In this document: one piece after another, positions 53,494 to 62,780 of the stretch
Numbering within the stretch: position 1 is the stretch's first letter
How the letters are laid out: each line of letters starts with the position of its first letter
Assembly (NCBI GenBank): GCA_958412345.1
Contig: CATYSO010000009.1
Coordinates: 1-64,000, forward strand
DNA from: an uncultured Collinsella sp.
GTDB taxonomy: Bacteria > Actinomycetota > Coriobacteriia > Coriobacteriales > Coriobacteriaceae
Reading direction: 5' to 3'
Length of the DNA: 64,000 nt
Program-made: the position numbers and the translations under genes
Notes under the pieces: generated by a model
What the model saw: the letters and a program-made list of their open reading frames with translations, nothing else
Databases searched by the model: none
Told to the model about the DNA's origin: nothing

Positions 53494-53499
53494 TATCAT
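53494..53499 (+). promoter_or_regulatory. Possible -10 box of rnj
   Basis: TATCAT, 120 bp before the rnj ATG; the -35 (TGGTCT at 17-bp spacing) is weak. Confidence 0.3.
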
Positions 53500-53618
53500 A
53501 CTGTGGTTATTGCATCGACTCTGCGATGCATGTTTGTACGTTCCCGGCGGTCGGTTTGCCAGAAGCGCCCCGTCGGTTGTTCCAGACCCGTTTCGAAGAA
53601 AGGAAACCACACTAACCT

Positions 53619-55289
53619 ATGGCAGCTAAAAAATCATCTCCCTTGAAGATCATCCCGCTCGGCGGTCTTGACGGCATCGGCAAGAACATGACGGTCTTCG
53701 AGTGCGGCGACGACATGGTGCTCGTCGACGCCGGTCTTATGTTCCCCGACGACTCCCAGCCCGGTATCGACCTGGTGCTTCCCGACTACACCTATGTTCT
53801 AGAGAACGAGGAGAAGCTCCGCGGTATCGTCGTCACCCACGGCCACGAGGACCACACCGGTTCGCTTCCGTATCTGCTGCAGGACCTCAACAATAAGGTG
53901 CCCATCTTCTCGAGCAAGCTGACGCTTGGCTTTATCGAGGGCAAGCTTTCTGAGTTCCGCATCCGCGCACCCAAGTTCCGCGAGGTCAAGGGCGGCAGCC
54001 ATGTCAACCTCGGCGGCATCTCGCTCGACTTCTTTTCGATGACGCACTCCATCCCGGGCGCTCTGGGCGTGTTCATCCGCACCAATCAAGGCACTGTTAT
54101 GCACACCGGCGACTTTAAGCTCGACCAGACGCCCATCGACGGCGTCACGCCCGACTATGCCGCTATCAGCCGCTTTGCCAAGCAGGGCATCGACCTGCTG
54201 CTTTCCGACTCCACCAATGCCACGGTTCCCGGCTTTACCAAGTCCGAGGCCGAGGTTGGTCCCAACCTGTTGCACGCCATCAAGAATGCCCCGGGTCGCG
54301 TGTTCGTCGCGTCGTTCTCGAGCCACATCCATCGTTTGCAGCAGATCTGCGATGCCGCCCGCAAGTGCGGCCGTAAGGTCGTTGTGACCGGTCGCTCCAT
54401 GCTCACGAACACCCGCGTGGCGCGCGAGCTGGGCTACCTCAACATCGACGATGCCGATATTATCGATGCCTTCGATATTGATAACCTGCCCGACGATAAG
54501 ATTGTCGTCATGTGCACCGGTTCGCAGGGCGAGCCGCTGTCGGCCCTGTCCCGCATGGCCAATGGCGAGCACAAGACGCTCTCCATTCACGAGGGCGATA
54601 CCGTTATCCTCTCGGCAACTCCTGTTCCCGGCAATGAGAAAGCCGTCCAGCAGGTCGTCAACAGCCTTGCCAAGCTCGGCTGCGACGTGTGGGATAAGAA
54701 CCGCGCTCTCGTCCACGTCTCCGGTCACGGTAGCCAGGAGGAGCTCAAGCTTCTGATGGCCATGGCCAAGCCTACGTACTTTATGCCGGTCCACGGCGAG
54801 GCCGTGCATCTGCGCGCCCATGCCCAGCTGGCCCGCAAGATGGGTCTCAAGGACGATCATATCTTTATCCTCGATAACGGTGACACGCTCGAGATGCGCG
54901 GCGGTATTGTCAAGCGTGGTACGCCCGTCGAGTCCGGCGTCGTCTACGTCGACGGCCTGCGTATCGGCGATACCGACCCCATCGTCCTGCGCGATCGCCA
55001 GAAGCTCGCCAATGACGGCATGGTCACGGCCGTTGCTATCGTCTCGCTCAAGCACAAGAAGATCGAGGCTATCGAGTTCTCGGGTCGCGGCGTCTCGTTT
55101 GCCATCGACGACCAGTTCTCCGAGGATGCCTCCGCATCCATTATGAAGACGATCGAGAAGGGCAAGTTTAGCTTCACGAGCAGCGGCTCCGATGCCATTC
55201 GCAAGGCCGTGCGCGATTCGCTCTCCAACTTCATTTGGAGCCGTACGCGTACCCGTCCGATGATCATCCCGGTCGTCATGGAGGTTTAG
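53619..55289 (+). CDS. rnj: Ribonuclease J
   Basis: Metallo-beta-lactamase RNase with 5'-3' exonuclease and endonuclease activity. The 556-residue product has the zinc motif HGHEDHTG (His74, His76, Asp78, His79), the beta-CASP region (VFVASFSSHIHRLQQ, VMCTGSQGEPLSALSRMA) and a C-terminal domain. Only one RNase J gene is in this window. ATG follows GAAAGGAAA. ftsK starts one base after its stop, so the two may be co-transcribed. Confidence 0.97.
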   Translation: MAAKKSSPLKIIPLGGLDGIGKNMTVFECGDDMVLVDAGLMFPDDSQPGIDLVLPDYTYVLENEEKLRGIVVTHGHEDHTGSLPYLLQDLNNKVPIFSSKLTLGFIEGKLSEFRIRAPKFREVKGGSHVNLGGISLDFFSMTHSIPGALGVFIRTNQGTVMHTGDFKLDQTPIDGVTPDYAAISRFAKQGIDLLLSDSTNATVPGFTKSEAEVGPNLLHAIKNAPGRVFVASFSSHIHRLQQICDAARKCGRKVVVTGRSMLTNTRVARELGYLNIDDADIIDAFDIDNLPDDKIVVMCTGSQGEPLSALSRMANGEHKTLSIHEGDTVILSATPVPGNEKAVQQVVNSLAKLGCDVWDKNRALVHVSGHGSQEELKLLMAMAKPTYFMPVHGEAVHLRAHAQLARKMGLKDDHIFILDNGDTLEMRGGIVKRGTPVESGVVYVDGLRIGDTDPIVLRDRQKLANDGMVTAVAIVSLKHKKIEAIEFSGRGVSFAIDDQFSEDASASIMKTIEKGKFSFTSSGSDAIRKAVRDSLSNFIWSRTRTRPMIIPVVMEV

Positions 55290-55290
55290 T

Positions 55291-58071
55291 TTGGCGCGCG
55301 GATCTGCACAAAACGCCAAAGGCAATAAAGCCAACAACCAACCGGCATCTGCTAAGGGTGCCGGTTCCCATCTGCGTGCCAATAAGGGCCATGAGGCAGA
55401 CTTCGACGATTTTGAGCCCTTGGTCGAGCCTTCGGCCAATCGCGATATCGCCGGCGTGGTCATTGCCGTTTTGGCGATCGCGTCCTTCATTGCCGTGATC
55501 TCACCGGCAACTGCGCCCGTGACGGCTGCTGTTGCCGGGTTCTATCACCTGGGCTTTGGCCTGGGCGCCTACGTGCTGCCGATCGTCATCTTGCTGTTTG
55601 CCGCCACGCTCTTTTTGGGTGAGGACTCGCCGCTCAACGTGCGCTCTGTTGCGGGCGGCGCCGTGGTCTTTATCGCCGTCGTCTCCATTCTTTCGCTGAT
55701 GGTGCCGGGCACGAGCGATTCGTGCGACCTTATGTTTACGCCGCAAAATCTGTCCGCCTCGGGTGGCTACATCGGTGCGTTTATTGCGAGTGCGCTGCAG
55801 AATGCCCTGGGTAAGCCTATCGCGATGGTGGTCCTGTTGGGTCTGGCCGTCGTTGGTTTTGTCATCATCGGCTTTTCTGTGGGTGGTGTGCTGCGCTCTG
55901 CCCGCGATCGTGCGGCAGATTTTGCCGAACGCCGTCGTGCCGATGTCAACGCCAGCCCTTGGGGTGACGACGAAGCCCTGTCGGTGCCCGGCGTTGCCCG
56001 TCCGCACCTGAGCATTCTTCGTCAAAAGGGCTCCGATGCTGCCGTGACCACGGTCATGGGCAACGATGTGGACCCGGTTTTGGACGATGATGACGAGGAC
56101 GAGGATCCGTTTGTTGACGTGTCCGTTGCCGTGGATGCCGAGCAGGCCAAGACAACGCTGTTGCCGCGCCGCCATGCCAAGAAGGGCAAGGCCACACCCA
56201 AGTTGAATACAAGTGAGCCCGACCCGTCTTGGTCCGATAGCGAGATTGAGCTCACCGAGGGCGATGACGAGGACGACGAGGCTCCGATTGAGACCGCAAA
56301 GACAACTTTGCTGCCGCGTCGCCATGCAAAGCGCGGCCAGGTAACCGGCCAGCTTTCGATGGAAGACGACTCCGATAAGATCGACGAGTCCGAGCCGCCG
56401 TTTGCCGTGAATCCCGTCTCGGCCGCACCTCAGATTCCCGACTTCCTGAAGCATCCCAAGGTTGCCGATGCGCCTGCCACGAGTGCTGTCGAATCGGCTG
56501 CGGCTCGTGATGGGGGAGTGGATGACGGCGCCGCAGATAACGAGGGCGAAGAAGAGGACGGCCTCAAGCTTCCGCCGCTCGAAATTCTGCATGCCAACCC
56601 GCAGTCGGCTTCCGCCGCGTCTTCGGACAAGGAGCTTGAGCAGACCGCTGAGTCACTGCAATCCACCTTGCTTGAGTTTGGCCGCAGTGCCCGCGTGGTC
56701 GGCTGGATCGCCGGCCCCACGGTGACGACCTTTAAGCTGCAACCTGGCGAGGGCGAGCGCGTGAGCAAGATTTCGAGCCTCGAGGACGATATCGCGCTTT
56801 CGCTCGCTGCCCAGTCGGTACGTATCTTTGCCCCGATCCCCGGCACCTCGCTTGTGGGCATCGAGATTCCCAACCGCAAGCGCCAGAACGTCAATCTGGG
56901 TGACGTGCTGCCCTATGTGAAGGGCGGTCCGCTCGAGCTCGCCATCGGCCGCGACGCCGAGGGCACGCCGGTTGTCGCCGACCTCGCCAAGATGCCTCAC
57001 CTGCTTATCGCCGGTACGACCGGTTCTGGTAAGTCGGTGATGATCAATTCCATCATCACGACCTTGCTCATGCGCGCCCTTCCCGAGGACGTTCGCCTGA
57101 TCATGGTCGACCCCAAGCGCGTCGAGCTTGCGGGCTATAACGGTCTGCCGCATCTCTATGTGCCCGTGGTGACCGAGCCCAAGCAGGCCGCGAGCGCTCT
57201 GCAATGGGCCGTGTCCGAGATGGAGCGTCGCCTGAAGGTCTTTGAGCGGCTCAACGTGCGTAAGATCTCGACCTACAACGAAAAGCAGGCCGCCGGCGAG
57301 TTTGAGCATTACGACAACCCGCCGCAAAAGATGCCTTACCTGGTCATCATCATTGACGAGCTCTCTGACCTGATGATGGTCGCCGGTAAGGATGTCGAGG
57401 CCTCGATCGTGCGTATTGCACAGCTGGGCCGTGCCGCCGGTATTCACCTTATCGTTGCCACGCAGCGCCCCAGCTCCAACGTGGTGACGGGCCTTATCAA
57501 GGCCAACATCACCAACCGCATCGCCTTTAACGTCGCCACGGGCATCGATTCGCGCGTCATCATCGACCAGATGGGTGCCGAAAAGCTTACCGGTTTGGGC
57601 GACATGCTGTTCTCAAAAGTAGACTGGGGCAAGCCTCGCCGTATCCAGGGCTGCTTTGTCTCGGACGACGAAATCAACGAGATTGTCGAGTTTGTCAAGT
57701 CGCAGAGCGAGCCCGACTACCACGAGGAGATTCTGTCCGCCGTGGCGCCCGCTTCCATGTCCATGGCGGGTGGCGGCGGCATTGTCCGCACCGGAGTCGC
57801 CGAGCCGCAAGATGACGACCCGCTTATCTGGGAAGCCGCCCATATTGTGGTGGAATCGCAGCTTGGCTCCACATCTGGCCTGCAACGCCGCCTGAAGGTT
57901 GGCTATGCGCGTGCCGGGCGTATTATGGACATGCTGGAAGAAAAGGGTGTCGTCGGCCCGCCCGACGGTTCCAAGCCGCGCGAGGTCCTGCTGGACGAGG
58001 AGGGGCTTGCCGCGCTGGAATCTGTCGACGCCGAGATGGCACGTGAAGATCGTGAGTTTGGAGGATTCTGA
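55291..58071 (+). CDS. ftsK: DNA translocase FtsK/SpoIIIE
   Basis: Pumps chromosome DNA through the closing septum. The 926-residue product has four N-terminal membrane helices (~50-200), a charged linker (~210-430), and a RecA-like motor with Walker A GTTGSGKS (from residue 575) and Walker B IIIDELSDLM, then a C-terminal gamma winged helix (~860-920). The linker contains a duplicated motif, AKTTLLPRRHAK at residues 286 and 336, exactly 50 apart. TTG 55291 follows GGAGG in the end of rnj. Stop overlaps the next ATG (TGATG). Confidence 0.96.
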   Translation: MARGSAQNAKGNKANNQPASAKGAGSHLRANKGHEADFDDFEPLVEPSANRDIAGVVIAVLAIASFIAVISPATAPVTAAVAGFYHLGFGLGAYVLPIVILLFAATLFLGEDSPLNVRSVAGGAVVFIAVVSILSLMVPGTSDSCDLMFTPQNLSASGGYIGAFIASALQNALGKPIAMVVLLGLAVVGFVIIGFSVGGVLRSARDRAADFAERRRADVNASPWGDDEALSVPGVARPHLSILRQKGSDAAVTTVMGNDVDPVLDDDDEDEDPFVDVSVAVDAEQAKTTLLPRRHAKKGKATPKLNTSEPDPSWSDSEIELTEGDDEDDEAPIETAKTTLLPRRHAKRGQVTGQLSMEDDSDKIDESEPPFAVNPVSAAPQIPDFLKHPKVADAPATSAVESAAARDGGVDDGAADNEGEEEDGLKLPPLEILHANPQSASAASSDKELEQTAESLQSTLLEFGRSARVVGWIAGPTVTTFKLQPGEGERVSKISSLEDDIALSLAAQSVRIFAPIPGTSLVGIEIPNRKRQNVNLGDVLPYVKGGPLELAIGRDAEGTPVVADLAKMPHLLIAGTTGSGKSVMINSIITTLLMRALPEDVRLIMVDPKRVELAGYNGLPHLYVPVVTEPKQAASALQWAVSEMERRLKVFERLNVRKISTYNEKQAAGEFEHYDNPPQKMPYLVIIIDELSDLMMVAGKDVEASIVRIAQLGRAAGIHLIVATQRPSSNVVTGLIKANITNRIAFNVATGIDSRVIIDQMGAEKLTGLGDMLFSKVDWGKPRRIQGCFVSDDEINEIVEFVKSQSEPDYHEEILSAVAPASMSMAGGGGIVRTGVAEPQDDDPLIWEAAHIVVESQLGSTSGLQRRLKVGYARAGRIMDMLEEKGVVGPPDGSKPREVLLDEEGLAALESVDAEMAREDREFGGF

Positions 58072-59582
58072 TGGCTGCACGCTTTGGTGACATGCTGCTC
58101 GAGCAGCGTCGCCGAATGGGCCTTTCCATTCAGCAGGTCGCCAACACCATCAAAATCAGGCCGCAGATCATCGAGTTTTTCGAGACCGGTAACTTTGCTT
58201 CGATGCCGCCGCGCGGCTATGCGCAGGGCATGATTTCGAGCTATGCTCGCTTTTTGGGCCTCAATCCGCGCGAGGTCGTAAATGCCTACTTTGACGACCT
58301 GATGGCATACGAACGCGAGACGTCGCAGCAGGGCGGTCGTTTCCAGGACGCTGCCGGCTACGTCAATTCGCGTTCCTCTGTCGATAACGGGCGTTTCCTG
58401 ATGGTTCAGGGCGGTCGTTCGACCCGCTATGGACAGCGTCCTCAGCAGGCCGGTTATATTACCGAGACGGGTTCGGGCGAGGAGATTCGCTCACAGCGTG
58501 ACCGGTTCCGCAGTACGCCGATGCCCGAGGACCGTGCACTTCCCGCTGCCCGCGGCGTGGCGCGTGACCCTCGTGCCGGCTACGGCGACGGCGGCTATTC
58601 CGATCGCGGTCACCGTGGTATCTCCACCGGACGCTCTCGCGGTGGCTATGCGGACGCCGACACCACGCAGGTGACGCCGCGTCTTCGCTCTCAACCACAG
58701 CCGTATAGCCAGCGCTCTTCGGCTCCGCGTGCGGGCCAGCGTGGCTATCAAGGTCGCGGTGAACTTGCGCCCCGCTCGGGTCAGCGCAGCCTTCAGGGCC
58801 AGGGTGGCTATCGCGGCCGTTCCGATAGCAATCGTGGTCGTATGCCTCAGGGAGGCGGCCGCAGCAGTTCCAGTCGTGGACGCGGCGGTTCCCGTGCTCC
58901 TCAAAACAACGGGCTCGATCCGCGTATCGTCTACGCCGGTATCGGTGCCGTGGCGTTGCTGCTGATCGTGCTCATCGTGGTACTTCTGCGCGGCTGCGCA
59001 TCTTCGACGCCCGAGACCACGCCCGAGACGCCCACTGCTACCAAGACGACGACCAAGAAGTCTTCTAAGAAGACCGAAACGGTCGACGAGGACGAAGACA
59101 CCGATGAGGCGACGGATGAGTCGACCGATTCGGACGCCACCAAGACGACGGCTAAAAAGGAAGAGAACGAGGTCACGAAGGTCAAGGTCTCCGTTGCCAA
59201 GGGAAAGACCGCGTGGATTGAGGTCAAGGTCGACGGCAAGTCGGTCTATGGTGCCCAGGCGACTGGCCCCTTTGAGCAGGAGTACACGCCCGAGTCCTCG
59301 ATCGAGATCACCACGTCCAAGCCTTCCGATGTCACCGTTACCAAGAACGGCGAAAAGGTCCGTTACGATACCAAGACCTCGGGCGTGGCGCGTGTGACGA
59401 TCACCGTTCCCAAGAAGGAGACGACTGATTCCGAGAATGGTGAAAGTCCTGATGGTGCCGACACCACCGATGGTACCGACACCACCGACGGCACCGATGC
59501 CCAGTCCACGGATGGCGCCGATACCGTAACTGACGGTCAGACGCCCACCGATTCTACCGACTATTCGTACGATAGCTACTAA
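58071..59582 (+). CDS. RodZ-like membrane protein with RG-rich linker
   Basis: The 503-residue product has an N-terminal Cro/CI-type helix-turn-helix (about 1-80, MLLEQRRRMGLSIQQVANTI), a long Arg/Gly/Ser/Gln-rich cytosolic segment (~115-282) with RGRG-type repeats, one membrane helix (~286-306), a Thr/Lys/Asp/Glu-rich extracellular stretch, a DUF4115-type domain (~365-450) and a DTTDGT-repeat tail. RodZ links MreB to the envelope in rods; the ftsK-rodZ-like-pgsA order supports this family. The linker is longer and far more RG-rich than usual RodZ. No mreB is in the window. Confidence 0.85.
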   Translation: MAARFGDMLLEQRRRMGLSIQQVANTIKIRPQIIEFFETGNFASMPPRGYAQGMISSYARFLGLNPREVVNAYFDDLMAYERETSQQGGRFQDAAGYVNSRSSVDNGRFLMVQGGRSTRYGQRPQQAGYITETGSGEEIRSQRDRFRSTPMPEDRALPAARGVARDPRAGYGDGGYSDRGHRGISTGRSRGGYADADTTQVTPRLRSQPQPYSQRSSAPRAGQRGYQGRGELAPRSGQRSLQGQGGYRGRSDSNRGRMPQGGGRSSSSRGRGGSRAPQNNGLDPRIVYAGIGAVALLLIVLIVVLLRGCASSTPETTPETPTATKTTTKKSSKKTETVDEDEDTDEATDESTDSDATKTTAKKEENEVTKVKVSVAKGKTAWIEVKVDGKSVYGAQATGPFEQEYTPESSIEITTSKPSDVTVTKNGEKVRYDTKTSGVARVTITVPKKETTDSENGESPDGADTTDGTDTTDGTDAQSTDGADTVTDGQTPTDSTDYSYDSY

Positions 59583-59608
59583 GCTGCTCGTACGCGAAAG
59601 GAAACATC

Positions 59609-60106
59609 ATGGCTAAAGATTCCAGCTTCGACGTCGTGTCCGAGGTCAACATGCAAGAGGTCGACAACGCCTTCCAGCAGACCACGCGCGAGATTTCCCA
59701 GCGCTATGACCTGAAGGATTCCGGCGCCACGATCGAGCTTTCGAAGGGCGACAAGCTCTTTACGATCAACGCCCCGGCTGACTTTGTCTCCAAGCAGATC
59801 ATCGATGTCCTGAGCTCCAAGCTCATCAAGCGCGGCATCGACCTCAAGGCTGTCTCGTGGGATGCTCCGCAGGCGGCATCGGGCGGCACCGTGCGCGTGC
59901 TCGGCCATATCGTCGAGGGTATCGACCAGGCGACCGCCAAGAAGATTAACAAGGACATCAAGGACCAAAAGCTCAAGGTCAAGGTGACCATCGAGGCCGA
60001 CAAGCTGCGTGTTTCCTCTGCTTCGAAGGACGCGTTGCAGACCGTGATCCAGTTTCTGCGCGACCAGGACTACGGTCAGCCGCTGCAGTTCACCAACTAC
60101 CGCTAA
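59609..60106 (+). CDS. YajQ-family nucleotide-binding protein
   Basis: A 165-residue cytosolic protein with two ferredoxin-like repeats, matching the family length (~163). Begins FDVVSEVNMQEVDNAFQQ with the family's FDIVS-type start and ends GQPLQFTNYR. Some homologues bind cyclic di-GMP and bind DNA regulators; in most species the role is unknown. ATG follows GAAAGGAAA. It sits between rodZ-like and rimO. Confidence 0.92.
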   Translation: MAKDSSFDVVSEVNMQEVDNAFQQTTREISQRYDLKDSGATIELSKGDKLFTINAPADFVSKQIIDVLSSKLIKRGIDLKAVSWDAPQAASGGTVRVLGHIVEGIDQATAKKINKDIKDQKLKVKVTIEADKLRVSSASKDALQTVIQFLRDQDYGQPLQFTNYR

Positions 60107-60133
60107 TATCATTCGAAAGGACCGCTCTCCAAC

Positions 60134-61483
60134 ATGGATACACCGTTGGGCTCCGTGCTATACATCACCCTCGGGTGCGCTAAGAACGAGGTTGACACCG
60201 ACCGCATGCGTTCTCTTTTGACCGCCGCAGGGTACGAAGAGGCATTCGACCCGCAGGATGCCGATATCGCCATCGTCAATACATGCTCGTTCCTCGCCTC
60301 CGCAACGTCCGAGAGCATCGAGACCACGCTCGAGCTCGCCAACGAGGTTCAGGACGGCGTTCGTTCTTGTCCCATCGTCATGTGCGGCTGTGTGCCGTCG
60401 CGCTATGGCGACGACCTGCCTGACGAGCTGCCCGAGGTCGCTGCCTTTGTGAAGGCCGACGAGGAGGACGGCATCGTGGCAGTCATCGATGGCGTGCTGG
60501 GTGTCGAGCGTGAGATCGCTGCCTATATTCCGCAAGTCAAGCGCACTGTCGAGGGCGCCGTTGCTTACGTCAAGATTTCCGATGGCTGCAACCGCTTCTG
60601 CAACTTCTGCATGATCCCCTATATTCGCGGTCGTTATCATTCGCGCAATGCCGAGAGCATTATCTCCGAGGTACGCGACCTGGTTGCCGGCGGTGTGCGT
60701 GAGATCGTGCTGATCGGCCAGGACACGGGTATTTGGGGCACCGACTTTGCCGACGAAGACGTCACCGATGGCTCGCCGCGCAATCTGGCGCAGCTGCTGC
60801 ATGCCGTCGCCGAGGCCGTGCGCCCGCACAACGTCTGGGTTCGCGTGCTCTATCTGCAGCCCGAGGGCATGACCGACGAGCTTATCGATACGATTCGCGA
60901 TACGCCCGAGGTGCTGCCCTATATCGATATCCCCGTGCAGCACTGCGATGCGCGCATCCTCAAGGCTATGCGCCGTTCTGGTTCGCGCCAGGAGCTCGAG
61001 GACCTGTTCCGCGATCTGCGTGAGCGTATCCCCGGCATCGTGATCCGTTCCACGGCCATGGTCGGCTTCCCGACCGAGACCGACGACGAGTTCCGCGACC
61101 TTATCGACTTTATGGACACCGTCGGCTTCGACTACACGAGTGTCTTTGCCTACTCGCGTGAGGAGGGCAGCCTGGCCGCTAAGATGGAGGGTCAGGTCGA
61201 TGAGGAGGTCAAGCTCGAGCGCGCCCAGGAGGCCATGGACCTGGCCGAGTCGCTCGGTTTTGCCGCAACTGCCGCACATGTGGGCGAGCGCGCCCAGGTG
61301 ATCGTCGACGGTATCGAAGAAACCGAGGACGGCGCCGAGCTGATCGGCCATGCCTGGTTCCAGGCGCCCGATTCCGATGGCGCGGTGCATCTGGACGCCA
61401 GCGAGGCATCCGTGGGCGATATTCTGACCGTCGAGTTTACCGATAGCTTCTGCTATGAGCTTATCGGTCATGTTGTGGAGTAG
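60134..61483 (+). CDS. rimO: Ribosomal protein S12 methylthiotransferase RimO
   Basis: Methylthiolates an Asp of S12. The 449-residue product has the MTTase domain (LGCAKNEVD, VNTCSF, MCGCVPSR), radical SAM cysteines in CNRFCNFC (152, 156, 159) and a C-terminal TRAM domain. LGCAKNEVDTDRM is typical of RimO rather than MiaB or MtaB. ATG 60134 follows GAAAGGA. Order rimO-pgsA-cinA-recA is common in Gram-positive bacteria. Confidence 0.95.
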   Translation: MDTPLGSVLYITLGCAKNEVDTDRMRSLLTAAGYEEAFDPQDADIAIVNTCSFLASATSESIETTLELANEVQDGVRSCPIVMCGCVPSRYGDDLPDELPEVAAFVKADEEDGIVAVIDGVLGVEREIAAYIPQVKRTVEGAVAYVKISDGCNRFCNFCMIPYIRGRYHSRNAESIISEVRDLVAGGVREIVLIGQDTGIWGTDFADEDVTDGSPRNLAQLLHAVAEAVRPHNVWVRVLYLQPEGMTDELIDTIRDTPEVLPYIDIPVQHCDARILKAMRRSGSRQELEDLFRDLRERIPGIVIRSTAMVGFPTETDDEFRDLIDFMDTVGFDYTSVFAYSREEGSLAAKMEGQVDEEVKLERAQEAMDLAESLGFAATAAHVGERAQVIVDGIEETEDGAELIGHAWFQAPDSDGAVHLDASEASVGDILTVEFTDSFCYELIGHVVE

Positions 61484-61492
61484 GAGCGCGTT

Positions 61493-62131
61493 GTGGCTAA
61501 CGAGAGTAATAAGGAACTGACGAGTGTCTGGACGCCCGCCAACATCGTGACGTGCGTGCGTATCGTCTTCATCCCGGTGTTCATGATCGTGTCGGCGCTT
61601 TCTCACACGAGCGTTGCCGGTACGGATTGGAGCATCTTTGACGGCCCGCTCGCCGCCGCCGCCTTTATTCTGTACGTCATCCTGTCGTGCACGGATAAGG
61701 TTGATGGCTACCTGGCTCGTTCGCGCAACGAGATCACCGACTTCGGTAAATTCTTGGACCCCATCGCCGACAAGCTACTCGTTTTCTCGGCCTTGCTGCT
61801 GTTCTTGGACTTTGGCGCCGTGTCGGTTTGGTCCGTGTTCATCATCTTGTTCCGCGAGCTGTTGGTAAGCGCCCTGCGCATGGTTGCGAGTGCCGCCGGC
61901 GTGGTCGTTGCCGCCGATAAGCTTGGCAAGTACAAGACGGCGACCACGATGGTCTCCATCTGCGGTTACCTGTGCGTCTTTGCGATGGCCGGCTTACACC
62001 TTGGCCCGCTGGCGCTGACGCTCGGCATCTACTCGGTGTCGCGCTTCCTGTACGCCGTTGCCGTTGTCCTGACCGTTATCTCGGGCGCCCAGTACTTCTG
62101 GAACTGCCGCAAGATCGTCTTTTCGGTCTAG
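61493..62131 (+). CDS. pgsA: CDP-diacylglycerol-glycerol-3-phosphate phosphatidyltransferase
   Basis: Makes phosphatidylglycerol phosphate from CDP-diacylglycerol, the product of CdsA (14 kb). The 212-residue membrane protein has the full CDP-alcohol phosphatidyltransferase motif: DKVDGYLARSRN followed by TDFGKFLDPIAD, with all four Asp. About five membrane helices. GTG start 9 bp after rimO. Confidence 0.95.
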   Translation: MANESNKELTSVWTPANIVTCVRIVFIPVFMIVSALSHTSVAGTDWSIFDGPLAAAAFILYVILSCTDKVDGYLARSRNEITDFGKFLDPIADKLLVFSALLLFLDFGAVSVWSVFIILFRELLVSALRMVASAAGVVVAADKLGKYKTATTMVSICGYLCVFAMAGLHLGPLALTLGIYSVSRFLYAVAVVLTVISGAQYFWNCRKIVFSV

Positions 62132-62137
62132 GTCCTG

Positions 62138-62674
62138 GTGGGTATGACGGACTCTTTTGAGCAGATTTCCGCACATAACGAGGAGCTGGCTCGCGATATT
62201 GTCGAGCGCGCGAGCGCTCGGGGCGTGACGGTTTCGACGGCTGAGTCGCTGACAGCAGGTATGATCGCCTCGACGATTGCCGATATCCCGGGCGCCTCGG
62301 CGGTGCTGCGTGGCGGTGCGGTGACCTACTGCGATGAGATCAAGCATCGCGTTCTGGGCGTTGAGCAGGAGACGCTCGACCGCTATACCGCGGTGTCGCA
62401 TCAGACCGCGCGCGAGATGGCGGCGGGTTCGCTGGAGCTGTACCAGAGCGATATTGCAGTGAGCGCAACGGGTTATGCCGGCCCCGGCGGCGGCACTGAG
62501 GACGATCCGGCTGGCACTTTCTATATTGGCTGGGCGTATCGCGCGGCTGATGGGGAAGTGCCGGTCGTGGACTCTGTGTGCTGCCACTATGAGGGCGACC
62601 GTTCGTGTGTTCGTGCCCATGCGGTCGCGGAGGCATTGGGACGCATTTCCCTTGTGCTCAACTCTATGGAATAG
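62138..62674 (+). CDS. CinA C-terminal-type nicotinamide-nucleotide amidase (PncC)
   Basis: Deamidates NMN to nicotinic acid mononucleotide. The 178-residue product is only the CinA C-terminal domain (TAESLTAGMIASTIADIPG, SATGYAGPGGG); the N-terminal MoCF-like domain of full CinA is absent. GTG 62138 or ATG 62144 may be the start, with no strong ribosome site for either. It is next to recA, as in competence-induced cinA-recA units of streptococci, but here a hairpin and a large control region separate them. Confidence 0.92.
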   Translation: MGMTDSFEQISAHNEELARDIVERASARGVTVSTAESLTAGMIASTIADIPGASAVLRGGAVTYCDEIKHRVLGVEQETLDRYTAVSHQTAREMAAGSLELYQSDIAVSATGYAGPGGGTEDDPAGTFYIGWAYRAADGEVPVVDSVCCHYEGDRSCVRAHAVAEALGRISLVLNSME

Positions 62675-62681
62675 ACGTGTT

Positions 62682-62705
62682 TTAAGGGGCCTTCGGGCCC
62701 CTTAA
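62682..62705 (+). terminator. Hairpin after the cinA-like gene
   Basis: TTAAGGGGCC, TTCG tetraloop and GGCCCCTTAA form a perfect 10-bp stem. The tail reads TTGTGG, not a U-run, because the TTAATTGTGGAGA repeat begins inside its right arm. Termination may therefore be weakened. Confidence 0.65.
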
Positions 62706-62725
62706 TTGTGGAGATAGGGACCCCT
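62702..62725 (+). repeat. Intergenic repeat, copy 2 (TTAATTGTGGAGA type)
   Basis: Matches the copy at 4611-4634 with two substitutions. It overlaps the terminator stem by four bases and lies 66 bp before the first clear TTTGGTCA repeat of recA. Confidence 0.5.
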
Positions 62726-62780
62726 GACGAATTTAGCGTTTGCGCTGTTCATAGGTGTATTCTTGCCTTTCATGTTCTTA

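Larger units (their letters stand above)
53094..53618 (+). other. Long pnp-rnj intergenic region
   Basis: Contains the pnp terminator, a 147-bp nested inverted-repeat element (53141-53287), an AT-rich palindrome (53332-53345), a possible REP-like CCTGTCCC fragment near 53389, and a -10 candidate for rnj (53494-53499). No coding region is supported; short frames on the minus strand lack ribosome sites and family features. Confidence 0.65.

Noticed and set aside
53326..53610. Minus-strand small gene in the pnp-rnj gap
   Set aside because: No ribosome site, biased composition and no family similarity; the region carries repeats and control sequence instead.
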